From assembly GCF_900110225.1 (NCBI RefSeq), contig NZ_FOCW01000001.1, positions 1,240,001 through 1,304,000 of the forward strand: DNA of 64,000 bases, given 5' to 3'. Position numbers and translations under genes: made by a program. Below the pieces are notes generated by a model. That model ran no database searches and had not been told where the DNA came from. It worked only from the letters and a program-made list of their open reading frames with translations. Below are positions 35,196 to 43,780 of this stretch, piece after piece; position 1 is the stretch's first letter; each line of letters opens with the position of its first letter. The DNA comes from Allobrachymonas denitrificans DSM 15123 (lineage in GTDB: Bacteria > Pseudomonadota > Gammaproteobacteria > Burkholderiales > Burkholderiaceae_C).

Positions 35196-37174
35196 GGCTG
35201 CACCTCGGGCAAGCGGGCGTTGTCTTCCCGGTAACGGGCCGGAAGGGATGCGCGGAACGGCAGGAGTTGCTCCTGCACGGCGGCGCGCGACTGTCCTGCC
35301 CGTTCGGTACGGATGGCATCCACCTCGCCCTGTCGCGCTGCAGTTGCCGGATTTTCAAGAATGTTGCGCGTGCCGTAGCCACGGAAACCGGGCGGAAGCT
35401 CCATCTGGTCGATGGCAATCGGTTCGTACTCGTAGGCGGGCGCCCCGCCCTCTTTCCAGCTCACCAGCGTGCGGCACAGCCAGTCACGGTCGTTGCGCTG
35501 CGGGAAATCCTCGCGCGCATGGGCGCCACGGCTTTCCTGGCGCGCCAGCGCCCCTTGGGCGGTCACCAGCGCCAGCTTGAGCATGCGCGGCAGGCGCATG
35601 GCCAGCACCAGTTCAGGGCTCGCATCGCGGCCCTTGTAGCGCGTTCCGACCTGTTCGGCGCGCTGCAGCAGCTTCTGCAGCGAGTCGACGGCTTCGCTCA
35701 GGCCCGCTTCGTCGCGGAACAGGCCGACTTGGCGCGTCATGATGTCTTCCATGGAGCGGCGGATGGCTTGCGCATCCTCGCGGCCCGGACGCGCCAGGAT
35801 CTCGCTGATGCGCCCTTCCTGCTGTGCCAGGCACTCGCGTGCCAGACCGGGGCTCATGCTCAGGCGACCGCCCTCCTGCTCCACATAATCGGCCACGTAT
35901 TCGCCCACCAGCATGCCGGCGACCACGGTTTCGGCCACGGAATTGCCGCCCAGGCGGTTGAAGCCATGCAGGTCCCAGCAGGCAGCTTCACCACAGGCGA
36001 ACAGGCCGCGCAGCCACGGGCTTTCGCCACGGTGGTTGGTACGGATGCCGCCCATGGAGTAATGCTGGGTGGGACGGACCGGGATCCAGTCCTTGGCCGG
36101 GTCGATGCCGAGGAAATACTGGCAGATGTCCTTCACTTCGCGCAGGTTCTTGTCGATATGCGCGGCGCCCAGGCCGGTAATGTCCAGCCATAGATGCTCA
36201 GGCTTGGTGGCATCACCAGGAACGCCCTTGCCGCGACGGATGTGCTCGGCCATGCGGCGCGACACCACGTCACGCGAGGCGAGTTCGGCCTTTTCCGGCT
36301 CGTAATCGGGCATGAAACGGTGGCCGTCCACGTCGCGCAGCAGGCCGCCGTCGCCACGGCAGCCTTCGGTCACCAGAATGCCGGCCGGCACGATGGCGGT
36401 CGGGTGGAACTGCACGGCTTCCATGTTGGCCAGACGGGCCACGCCGGTTTCCAGCGCCAGAGCGGCACCCATGCCCTCATTGATCAGCGCATTGGTGGAG
36501 ACGCCGTAGATGCGGCCATGGCCGCCCGTTGCCATGACGGTGGCTTCGGCCATCCAGGCCGTGAGTTCGCCAGTGATCAGGTCACGCACCACGGCACCCT
36601 GGCAGCGATTGCCTTCGTGGATGAGCGTAATCGCTTCCACGCGCTCGTCCACGGGGATGCTTTCGGCAACGGCGCGACCACCCAGCGCATACAGCATGGC
36701 GTGGCCGGTGCCGTCGGAGGTGTAGCAGGTGCGCCATTTACGCGTACCGCCGAAGTCGCGAGCAGTGATCAGGCCGTGGGCTTCGTCGCGTTCGGTGAGC
36801 GTGACGCGCTGGCCATTGATGACCGCTTCGTGCTCACCCTTGCGCACGCGGTTCCATGGTACGCCCCAGGCGGCCAGCTCGCGCACGGCCTTGGGCGCCA
36901 TGTGCGTGAACATGCGGGCCACCAGCTGGTCGCAGCCCCAGTCGGAGCCGCGTACGGTGTCCTCGAAGTGCACGTCCTCGTTGTCGCCAGTGCCCTTGAT
37001 GGCATTAGCCAGGCTGGCCTGCATGCCGCCCTGAGCCGCCACCGAGTGGGAACGCTTGGCAGGCACCAGCGAAAGGATGCGGACGCCCAGACCACGACGG
37101 CGGGCGCCCACGGCGCAACGCAGGCCGGCCAGGCCTCCGCCAATCACCAGAACATCGGTATGCCGGATTTTCAT
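35192..37174 (-). CDS. frdA: Fumarate reductase flavoprotein subunit
   Basis: FrdA (660 residues) reduces fumarate to succinate at a covalently bound FAD. The FAD-linking His is His43 in RSHSVAAQGG, and the dinucleotide motif is VIGGGLAGL at 10-18. Catalytic residues align with the Wolinella enzyme: His257 (VQFHPTAI), Arg301 (SRDVVSRR), His371 (TQHYSMGG) and Arg407 (FNRLGGNS). The ATG at 37174 overlaps the frdC stop. Length is that of the W. succinogenes subunit and not of E. coli FrdA. The protein acts on the cytoplasmic face of the membrane. Confidence 0.93.
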   Translation of the reverse strand: MKIRHTDVLVIGGGLAGLRCAVGARRRGLGVRILSLVPAKRSHSVAAQGGMQASLANAIKGTGDNEDVHFEDTVRGSDWGCDQLVARMFTHMAPKAVRELAAWGVPWNRVRKGEHEAVINGQRVTLTERDEAHGLITARDFGGTRKWRTCYTSDGTGHAMLYALGGRAVAESIPVDERVEAITLIHEGNRCQGAVVRDLITGELTAWMAEATVMATGGHGRIYGVSTNALINEGMGAALALETGVARLANMEAVQFHPTAIVPAGILVTEGCRGDGGLLRDVDGHRFMPDYEPEKAELASRDVVSRRMAEHIRRGKGVPGDATKPEHLWLDITGLGAAHIDKNLREVKDICQYFLGIDPAKDWIPVRPTQHYSMGGIRTNHRGESPWLRGLFACGEAACWDLHGFNRLGGNSVAETVVAGMLVGEYVADYVEQEGGRLSMSPGLARECLAQQEGRISEILARPGREDAQAIRRSMEDIMTRQVGLFRDEAGLSEAVDSLQKLLQRAEQVGTRYKGRDASPELVLAMRLPRMLKLALVTAQGALARQESRGAHAREDFPQRNDRDWLCRTLVSWKEGGAPAYEYEPIAIDQMELPPGFRGYGTRNILENPATAARQGEVDAIRTERAGQSRAAVQEQLLPFRASLPARYREDNARLPEVQP

Positions 37175-37926
37175 TGTGCGCCCTCCTGGATCCATGCCGG
37201 GGTATACGGTTCGCCGGCGTTCGGTGCATGCTCGATGCCCAGCTTGATATAGGCAGCCAGGGACGCGAGACCGAGAATCAGGAAGAAGGCAGTGAGCAGC
37301 CACTTGGCTTGCATGAGGCGGCGGCGCCCTGCTTCGGTGGCTGCAGATGGCAGCCAGCCCCACTTGAGGGCCAGACGGTACAGGCCGATGGTGCCGTGCA
37401 GTTCGACGGCAAACAGCAGGATGAGATACAGCGGCCAGAAGTTGCCGGTCCAGACTCGGTCGGCCGACTCATAGGGGCCGATCAGTTCGGGGTGGCTCAT
37501 CATGGTGTAGAGGTGCACCGGAGCCAGGAAGAACAGCGCAAAGCCGGTGGCCACCTGGATCAGCCACAGCCAGGTATCGCCATGGCGCAGCCGGCTGGTG
37601 TGCTTGCCCATGCTGCGATACTGCGCCCAATCTGCCGGAAACTTGCGCAGGGCGAGCAAGGCGTGCAGGCCCAGCAGCATGGCAATGACGGCGACAAAGA
37701 TGGAGACAATCCAGTAGTACGGCTTGCCGAAGACGAAGTAACCCTCGAACATGCGGGCCACGATCCAGAAAAGGTCCTCGCTGATCAGGATGCTGGAGAC
37801 AAAGCCCATGTGAAACCACATGAACAGGCCCAGTGCCAGGCCGGAAAGACTCTGGATGAGATCCAGAGCGGCGGGCCAGCTTGAGGCGCGCTGGCCGGAT
37901 ACGACAGGAGTGGTAGCGGAACGCAT
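37171..37926 (-). CDS. frdC: Fumarate reductase diheme cytochrome b subunit
   Basis: FrdC (251 residues) anchors the enzyme with five membrane helices and two b hemes. The four heme ligands are His39 (FMWFHMGF), His88 (GLHALLAL), His138 (APVHLYTM) and His177 (VELHGTIG). Glu61 and Glu175 correspond to the W. succinogenes quinol-site Glu66 and E-pathway Glu180. All six positions are offset by exactly five residues from that enzyme, as I recall it. This identifies a Wolinella-type (type B) quinol:fumarate reductase. It is the first gene of the operon and is followed by frdA with a 4-bp overlap. Confidence 0.92.
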   Translation of the reverse strand: MRSATTPVVSGQRASSWPAALDLIQSLSGLALGLFMWFHMGFVSSILISEDLFWIVARMFEGYFVFGKPYYWIVSIFVAVIAMLLGLHALLALRKFPADWAQYRSMGKHTSRLRHGDTWLWLIQVATGFALFFLAPVHLYTMMSHPELIGPYESADRVWTGNFWPLYLILLFAVELHGTIGLYRLALKWGWLPSAATEAGRRRLMQAKWLLTAFFLILGLASLAAYIKLGIEHAPNAGEPYTPAWIQEGAQ

Positions 37927-37958
37927 GGGGTCATACTCCGAAGACTGCTTTTCTTGTA

Positions 37959-38005
37959 ACTATACCCCTAATGTTGCGCCGCACAATATCTTGATATCAA
38001 GATAT
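37959..38005 (-). promoter_or_regulatory. frdCAB promoter with perfect 20-bp palindrome
   Basis: On the minus strand a -35 TTGTGC (37986-37981), 16-bp spacer and -10 TATAGT (37964-37959) predict a start site near 37952. Directly upstream lies the perfect palindrome ATATCTTGATATCAAGATAT (37986-38005), centred about 43 bp before that start, a class II activator position. Its core TTGATATCAA contains both FNR half-sites but without the usual 4-bp spacer, so the binding protein is not certain. Confidence 0.5.
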
Positions 38006-38144
38006 ATCGGAGATATTCCCCTCTTTTTCACTTTCACAGCCTTGCAAGCGAGCATGAGGCGACATTGTGTGAGGAAATAGCAACGCAACGACAATGTCTG
38101 GCGGTTGTGCGCCTCCATGATGCGCAGCCCAACAAACAGAAAGC

Positions 38145-38167
38145 CCTGCTTCTTCAGCAGAAGCAGG
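38145..38167 (-). terminator. Terminator after the ankyrin gene
   Basis: CCTGCTTCT (38145-38153) pairs perfectly with AGAAGCAGG (38159-38167). On the minus strand it is followed by the T-rich GCTTTCTGTTTGTT, so it probably ends the ankyrin-gene transcript. Confidence 0.6.
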
Positions 38168-38197
38168 ACTCCAGGAAAACGTCTTGGCGACGGAAAA

Positions 38198-38977
38198 TCA
38201 GGGCAGCGGGTTGGCTGTCACCGGCTCCTGCCCCGGCGGATAGATCATGGGAATGGGCTCCGGATCCTCCGGAATCGGCTCCCCGCGCAGCTCTGCCGCC
38301 GAAGCGGGCGACAACGGTGCCAGGGGCCTGACCTTGCCCGGATCCTTGCGCTTGCGCTGCGCCGAGGCGATCATCGCAATGCTGTCTTCCTTGCCACCGC
38401 GACGGGCGTAATCGAGTGCCGTATGGCCACGGGTATCGCGATCCCAAGGGTCGGCCTGGCGCGACAGCAGGAAGCGCACTGCGGCCTCGTCGCCGAATTG
38501 CGCGGCCATCATCAGCGGCGTGGCCAGATTGGGGGCCTTGGCATCGATATAGGCATCACGCGCAAGTAGCAGGCGCATGACCTCGACGTTGCCCCGTGTG
38601 GCTGCGTAGTGCAATGGCGACCAGCCGCCCTTGTTGGTGGCAGCACCACGGGCAATCAGCTGTTTGGCCAGCGCAGTCTGGTTGCTGATGATGGCCATCA
38701 TCAGGGGCGATTCGCCGTATTTGTTGGGCGTGCTCAGGTTGATGCCACGCGCGTTCAGCAGCACCGGCAGCACCTTGGCAGATTGCTCCTGAATGGCAAC
38801 GGTGAGCGCCGTACGGCCGTTCTTGTCCAGCGCATTCACATCCACACCGGCACGAATCAGGTCGCGTGCAGAGATGTCGCTGTCCCGTTTCACGGCCACC
38901 ATCAGGTCATCCACTGGCGCAGCCAGGGAAAGCGTGGAAATCAGCGAAAAAACGATGGGATAGATGATTTTTTTCAT
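38198..38977 (-). CDS. Secreted ankyrin-repeat protein
   Basis: This 259-residue protein has an N-terminal signal peptide (MKKIIYPIVFSLISTLSLAAP, cleaved near residue 20) and about five ankyrin repeats at 35-200, for example NALDKNGRTALTVAIQEQ, GGWSPLHYAATRGNVEVMRLLL and DRDTRGHTALDYARRGG. A proline-rich tail with repeated P-E/I-P patterns follows. It is likely a periplasmic protein-binding scaffold. No partner is evident from its neighbours. Confidence 0.85.
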   Translation of the reverse strand: MKKIIYPIVFSLISTLSLAAPVDDLMVAVKRDSDISARDLIRAGVDVNALDKNGRTALTVAIQEQSAKVLPVLLNARGINLSTPNKYGESPLMMAIISNQTALAKQLIARGAATNKGGWSPLHYAATRGNVEVMRLLLARDAYIDAKAPNLATPLMMAAQFGDEAAVRFLLSRQADPWDRDTRGHTALDYARRGGKEDSIAMIASAQRKRKDPGKVRPLAPLSPASAAELRGEPIPEDPEPIPMIYPPGQEPVTANPLP

Positions 38978-39083
38978 CGGTTTTCAAGTTGCTTGCCTGC
39001 TTCGACCTTTCAATTCACAAGAAAGCATCCAGCCTTCTTTTGGTAAAAAGATCAATATGATGCAGACCATTCATCAAGTTGCT

Positions 39084-39890
39084 TCAAGCTTTTTCGAGAT
39101 TCTGTTCCATGAGGAACAAAAGCTCGAAATTACGTGAAGTCGCCCTGCCGACCTCCTCCACCGTGCACTGCTTGATCGTGGCCAGCTGGCTGGCAACATG
39201 GGGGACATAGGCTGGCGTATTGATCTTGCCGCGGTAAGGAACCGGGGCCAGATACGGGCTGTCGGTCTCGATCAGCAGGCGGTCCATGGGAACGAATGCT
39301 GCCACATCCCGCAGATCCTGGGCGTTACGGAACGTGATGATGCCGGAAAAGGAAATGTGGAAGCCCATATCGAGCGCTGCGCGCGCCACTGCTTCGGTTT
39401 CTGTAAAGCAGTGGAAGACACCGCCAACGGAGCCTGCGCTGCCATCCTCGCCCTCCTCCCGCAGAATGGCCAAGGTGTCTTCGGAAGCACTGCGGGTATG
39501 AATCACCAGCGGCTTGCCGAGCTGGCGCGCAGCGCGGATATGGGTACGGAAGCGCTCGCGCTGCCACTCCATGTCAGCTACGCTGCGGCCGTTGAGGCGG
39601 TAGTAGTCCAGGCCGGTCTCGCCAATGCCCTGCACGCGCGGCAGGCTGCCGAGTTCCAGCAGTTTCTCCAGCGTGGGCTCTTCCAGACCTTCGGTATCGG
39701 GGTGTACACCAGCCGTCGCCCAGAAGTTGTCGTAGCGCATGGCCAGTGCATGCACATCCGGAAATTCTTCCAGCGTGGTGCTGATGACCATGGCCCGGTC
39801 AACCTGTGCTTCGGCCATCGCCTGGCGAATGGTATCGACTTGTTCGCGCAGCTCGGGGAAATTGAGATGGCAGTGTGAATCTACAAACAT
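39084..39890 (-). CDS. tatD: TatD family metal-dependent DNase
   Basis: This protein of 268 residues is a TIM-barrel hydrolase of the TatD/YcfH family. Metal ligands are seen in the N-terminal DSHCHLNF, GVHPDTE, the GETGLDYYR motif, a central HCFTE and the C-terminal ETDSPYLAPVPYRGKINTP. It may act as a 3'-5' exonuclease on DNA and in tRNA or D-aminoacyl processing. It follows holB on the same strand after 62 bp, the usual holB-tatD linkage. Confidence 0.92.
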   Translation of the reverse strand: MFVDSHCHLNFPELREQVDTIRQAMAEAQVDRAMVISTTLEEFPDVHALAMRYDNFWATAGVHPDTEGLEEPTLEKLLELGSLPRVQGIGETGLDYYRLNGRSVADMEWQRERFRTHIRAARQLGKPLVIHTRSASEDTLAILREEGEDGSAGSVGGVFHCFTETEAVARAALDMGFHISFSGIITFRNAQDLRDVAAFVPMDRLLIETDSPYLAPVPYRGKINTPAYVPHVASQLATIKQCTVEEVGRATSRNFELLFLMEQNLEKA

Positions 39891-39952
39891 GCATGAGAAA
39901 TCAACAGGTCATGTTGATTTATTGAAGTGATTTGTCAAAAAATACGCCTCGA

Positions 39953-41035
39953 TCACCGTGCCGGTAAACGCAGTGCCGGGCGTGTTGCAGGCGCCACCAG
40001 CGCCCTGCTCGCCTGCGCCACCAGGTCTTCCAGGAACAGGCCGGGGTTGTAAGGATGCTCTGCGGAGCGCCGGTCCTGTGCCAGGCGCTTGCCCCATTGG
40101 CTGATGGCGCGCCAGCCGGCAAGACGTTCCGCAGGAGGGAAATCCTCGCTGCCGAAGAACCGGGGAGTTGCCCCGGCCTTGACCGCCAGCGCATCGTGGC
40201 AGATCTTCTGCAGCACGTCGATGGCCTGGGCCGGCGCAAACGCGGAGAACGCCTGCACCTGGGACTGGTAGGCTGCCTGCGGCAGCTTGCGCCAGTCGGC
40301 TGCGCGCAGCCCTGCCCTGGCCAGATCGGAAGCGTCTTCCGCACGGCCACCGGCCGCACGCAGCAGCACGCGGGCGTCCTCTTCGGACAAACCCAGCTCC
40401 TGCAGCCAGGTGCGGGCTTCATCGGCTTGCGGCCAGTGCAGCGTGTGCGTCATGCAGCGGCTGCGGATCGTGGGCAGCAGCAGGTGCGCGGCCTCGGTCG
40501 CCAGCACGAAGCGCACATTGCCGACGGGTTCTTCCAGCGTCTTGAGCAAGGCGTTGGCGGTGACATGGTTCATGCGCTCGGCCGGATAGATCAGCACGGC
40601 CTTGCCGCGCGCGCGGCTGCTGGTGCGCTGGGCAAATTCGATGGCATCCCGCATCGCCTCGACGCGGATATCCTTGCTGGGCTTGCGCTTCTTGTCGTCA
40701 AGTTCCTTCTGGGTTTTTTCGTCCAGAGGCCAGGCGTGCTCCATCATGCCGGTTTCCGGCATCAGCACCTGCAGGTCCGGATGGGTTCGCACGCTGATGG
40801 CGTGGCAGCTTTCGCAAGTGCCGCAGGCAGTGCCGTCCTCCTGGGGATGGTCGCACAGCCAGGCCTGCACCAGAGCCAGGCCCAAGTCATACTGGCCGAG
40901 GCCGGTCGGCCCCTGCAGCAGCCAGGCATGGCCGCGTTGCTGCAGGAGTGCCACGGCCTGCTCCCTCAACCAGGGAGCCAGCGGACGGTCGCGCTCCACC
41001 TGTGTTTCGGCGGCAGGACTGCGTGTACGGCTCAT
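39953..41035 (-). CDS. holB: DNA polymerase III delta-prime subunit
   Basis: HolB (360 residues) is the stator of the clamp loader. The AAA+ part has a degenerate P-loop ([10 protein letters not shown], no Lys-Thr), which is normal since delta-prime does not hydrolyse ATP. A zinc site is suggested by CDHPQ, CGTCESC at 61-77. [10 protein letters not shown] and the SRC motif (TIRSRCMTH) are conserved. Its start overlaps the end of tmk by 4 bp. No pilZ gene lies between holB and tatD. Confidence 0.92.
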   Translation of the reverse strand: MSRTRSPAAETQVERDRPLAPWLREQAVALLQQRGHAWLLQGPTGLGQYDLGLALVQAWLCDHPQEDGTACGTCESCHAISVRTHPDLQVLMPETGMMEHAWPLDEKTQKELDDKKRKPSKDIRVEAMRDAIEFAQRTSSRARGKAVLIYPAERMNHVTANALLKTLEEPVGNVRFVLATEAAHLLLPTIRSRCMTHTLHWPQADEARTWLQELGLSEEDARVLLRAAGGRAEDASDLARAGLRAADWRKLPQAAYQSQVQAFSAFAPAQAIDVLQKICHDALAVKAGATPRFFGSEDFPPAERLAGWRAISQWGKRLAQDRRSAEHPYNPGLFLEDLVAQASRALVAPATRPALRLPAR

Positions 41036-41676
41036 GCCAGCCAGCCTTTCTGAGCCATGACGGCTTCGACCTGTTGCCAGACTTCTTGCGGCGTGCGCGA
41101 GGCATCGATACGGCCAAAGCGCGCGGGCGACTCTCGCATGCGGCGTGCGTAGCCCCCAGCCACACGTTCAAAAAAGCCGGTGGACTCCGCCTCGAACTTG
41201 TCGGGCTGGCGCGCATCAGCCAGGCGCTGGGCGGCAATGGCCGGAGAGACGTCGAACCAGAGCGTCAGATCCGGCTGCAACTGGGTGCCGTCCTCCTGAC
41301 GCAGCACCATGGCTTCGAGTGCGCGCAGGGTGCCCCAGTCAAAATCACGGCCAGCGCCCTGGTAGGCAAAGGTGGCATCGGCAAAGCGGTCGCACAGCAC
41401 CACCTCGCCACGGGCCAGCGCGGGAGCGATCACTTGCTGCACATGGTCGCAGCGCGCAGCAAACACCAGCAGCGCTTCGGTCAGGGCGCCCATGGGATCG
41501 TGCAGCACCAGCGAGCGCAGCTTTTCGGCCAGCGCCGTGCCACCGGGCTCGCGCGTGCGCAGTACCGTGCGCCCCTGGCGCGCAAACGTCTCTGCCAGGG
41601 TGCCGATATGCGTGGTCTTGCCGGCACCGTCGATGCCTTCGAAGCTGATGAACAGGCCTTGTCCGGACGGGTTCAT
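41032..41676 (-). CDS. tmk: Thymidylate kinase
   Basis: Tmk (214 residues) phosphorylates dTMP to dTDP. The P-loop is [13 protein letters not shown] at residues 10-22, the DRY-like motif is [18 protein letters not shown], and [14 protein letters not shown] supplies the substrate-binding loop. It lies between mltG (3-bp gap) and holB (overlap) in the conserved mltG-tmk-holB-tatD order. Confidence 0.95.
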   Translation of the reverse strand: MNPSGQGLFISFEGIDGAGKTTHIGTLAETFARQGRTVLRTREPGGTALAEKLRSLVLHDPMGALTEALLVFAARCDHVQQVIAPALARGEVVLCDRFADATFAYQGAGRDFDWGTLRALEAMVLRQEDGTQLQPDLTLWFDVSPAIAAQRLADARQPDKFEAESTGFFERVAGGYARRMRESPARFGRIDASRTPQEVWQQVEAVMAQKGWLA

Positions 41677-41679
41677 GGC

Positions 41680-42660
41680 TTACCTGCCCCGGATGTACTT
41701 GTTGACCGCACGGTTGTGCTCGGTCAGGGTTTCGCTGAACTGGCTGGTTCCGTCACCACGGGCCACGAAGTACAGCGCCTTGCTTTCGGCCGGATTGGCC
41801 GCGGCTGACAGCGCGGCTGCGCCCGGCATGGAGATCGGTGTGGGCGGCAGGCCGGCACGCGTGTAGCTGTTGTAAGGCGTGTCGGTTTCCAGATCCTTGC
41901 GGCGCAGGTTGCCGTCAAAGCTCTCGCCGATGCCGTAGATCACGGTCGGGTCGGTCTGCAGGCGCATGCCGATCTTCAGGCGATTGCTGAACACCGAGGC
42001 GACCATGGTGCGGTCGGCGCTGTGGCCGGTTTCCTTCTCGACAATGCTGGCAAGCTTGAGCAGGTCGTACTGGTTCTTGACCGGCAGGTTGGGATCCCTG
42101 CCCTCCCAGGCTGCTTCCAGCTTGCGGTCCATGGTGCGCATGGCCAGCTTGAGCAGATCCACATCGGAAGAGTACTTGGCGTACTTGTAGGTATCCGGGA
42201 AGAACATGCCTTCCGGGTGACCGGGGCGGCCCAGCGCTTCCATCAGTTGTTCGTCGCTCATGCCCTGCGTGTCATGGCGCAAGGCATCGGCCTTGCCCAA
42301 CGCGGCGCGTACCTGACGGATGTTCCAGCCTTCGCCGATGCGCACCTTGCGCATGGCAAATTCGCCCTTGATCAGCTTGTTGAGGAAGGTGCGCGGGGTA
42401 TCGCCCTGCTTGATTTCGTAGGCGCCGGCCTTGAAGTTGCCCGCACGGCCTCCAATGCGCAGCCACAGGTCCAGCAGCCAGGATGGCGCCTCCACGCCGG
42501 CCTTGACCGCATTGGCGCTGATCTGCTGCGCGCCGTCCCCGGACTTGACCTGCAGGTCGATCAGGGGCTGCTTCAGGCTCAGGGGCTGACCGCTCCACCA
42601 GTAGCCCCCTGCGGCAGCCGCCAGCAGGAAGGCCACGATGACGATGATGAGTTTGCGCAC
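41680..42660 (-). CDS. mltG: Endolytic murein transglycosylase MltG
   Basis: MltG (326 residues) cleaves nascent glycan strands and sets their length. One N-terminal membrane anchor (residues 3-23) is followed by a LysM-like region and the YceG catalytic domain. The catalytic Glu is in LASIVEKETG, and LQTDPTVIYG, TPYNSYTRAGLPPTPIS and the C-terminal FSETLTEHNRAVNKYI are conserved. Transcription starts from the region shared with the divergent ygfZ gene. Confidence 0.95.
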   Translation of the reverse strand: MRKLIIVIVAFLLAAAAGGYWWSGQPLSLKQPLIDLQVKSGDGAQQISANAVKAGVEAPSWLLDLWLRIGGRAGNFKAGAYEIKQGDTPRTFLNKLIKGEFAMRKVRIGEGWNIRQVRAALGKADALRHDTQGMSDEQLMEALGRPGHPEGMFFPDTYKYAKYSSDVDLLKLAMRTMDRKLEAAWEGRDPNLPVKNQYDLLKLASIVEKETGHSADRTMVASVFSNRLKIGMRLQTDPTVIYGIGESFDGNLRRKDLETDTPYNSYTRAGLPPTPISMPGAAALSAAANPAESKALYFVARGDGTSQFSETLTEHNRAVNKYIRGR

Positions 42661-42730
42661 GCGTTATCCTCGTAATTCGTTGACTCTACCGTTCCGCCAG
42701 ACAGAGGCGGAACGACATGATAATTCACGC

Positions 42731-43774
42731 ATGACTTCCGAACACATTCCGACTCCTTCAGCGCCTGGCCTGATCGGCCTCTCCCTGCCCGATGGCGTGG
42801 TGCCATTGAGCAGTGCAGACAGCACCTGGGGCATGATCCGCGTACACGGCGCCGACGCCACGCGTTTCCTGCAGGCGCAGCTCACCAACGATTTTGCCCT
42901 GCTCAAGCCCGACCAGGCCCGCCTGGCGGCATTCTGCAATGCCAAAGGCCGCATGCAGGCGAGTTTTGTCACGTTGCGTACCGTTCATGATGCCGACAGC
43001 AGCACCTATCTGCTGGTCTGCCGCAAGGATGTACTGCCCGCCGTGCTCAAGCGGCTGCGCATGTTCGTGCTGCGCAGCAAGGTCACGCTGGATGAGGTGA
43101 CGGAAGGTTTGGCCCTGTACGGCCTGCTGGGTGAAGCGGCCCTGGCTGTCTGGGGCGAGGGCGCGGAGGCTGCCCAGCCCTGGAGCTATCGCAACAACGG
43201 CGAACGCCATCTGGTGTGGCTGTATCCGGCGGCAGAGCCGGATGCCCGTGTTCCGCGCGCCCTGTGCGTGCAGGACAGCTCGCTGCCTCCTCCTGCAGGT
43301 GCTGCCCTTGATCCCTCCCTGTGGGAACTGTCCGAGGTGCGCAGCGGCGTGCCCATGGTGAGCGAAGCCACCTACGAAGCCTTTGTGCCGCAAATGGTCA
43401 ACTATGAGAGCGTAGGCGGGGTCAACTTCAAGAAGGGATGCTATCCCGGTCAGGAAGTGGTGGCCCGCAGCCAGTTCCGCGGCGCCATCAAGCGCCGTGC
43501 CTACCCTGCCAGTGGCGTTCTGCCGGCAGATGCAGCGCTGCCCCAGGCGGGGCAGGATGTGTGGCGTCTTGCAGCAGAGGGTGGCGAACCCGAGCCTTGC
43601 GGCATCATCGCCCAGGTTGCGCCCACGGATGGCGGCTTTGCCCTGCTCGCTTCGCTGCAGAACAGCTGTGTGGAAGAGGCGGTTCAGGGTCGTGCCACCC
43701 TGCGCGCCGGCACGGCAGACGGGCCGGAACTGCATCTGCAGCCCCTGCCCTACGATTTGCTGGAAGATATCTGA
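42731..43774 (+). CDS. ygfZ: Folate-binding YgfZ/CAF17 family protein
   Basis: This protein of 347 residues supports assembly or repair of certain 4Fe-4S proteins in a tetrahydrofolate-dependent way. The conserved KGCYPGQEVVAR motif (with its essential Cys) is at about 235-247. The N-terminal GcvT-like part contains RVHGADATRFLQAQLTND. The ATG at 42731 precedes the family N-terminus. It is divergent from mltG and convergent with the hipA-like gene, 6 bp apart. Confidence 0.9.
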   Translation: MTSEHIPTPSAPGLIGLSLPDGVVPLSSADSTWGMIRVHGADATRFLQAQLTNDFALLKPDQARLAAFCNAKGRMQASFVTLRTVHDADSSTYLLVCRKDVLPAVLKRLRMFVLRSKVTLDEVTEGLALYGLLGEAALAVWGEGAEAAQPWSYRNNGERHLVWLYPAAEPDARVPRALCVQDSSLPPPAGAALDPSLWELSEVRSGVPMVSEATYEAFVPQMVNYESVGGVNFKKGCYPGQEVVARSQFRGAIKRRAYPASGVLPADAALPQAGQDVWRLAAEGGEPEPCGIIAQVAPTDGGFALLASLQNSCVEEAVQGRATLRAGTADGPELHLQPLPYDLLEDI

Positions 43775-43780
43775 CGGAAA

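Noticed and set aside
37991-38000. TTGATATCAA called as a canonical FNR box
   Set aside because: FNR sites need a 4-bp spacer between TTGAT and ATCAA; here the half-sites touch, so the site is reported only as a palindrome.
39953-41035. Missing Walker A lysine in HolB as a sign of a broken gene
   Set aside because: Delta-prime subunits normally lack a working P-loop, so this is expected.
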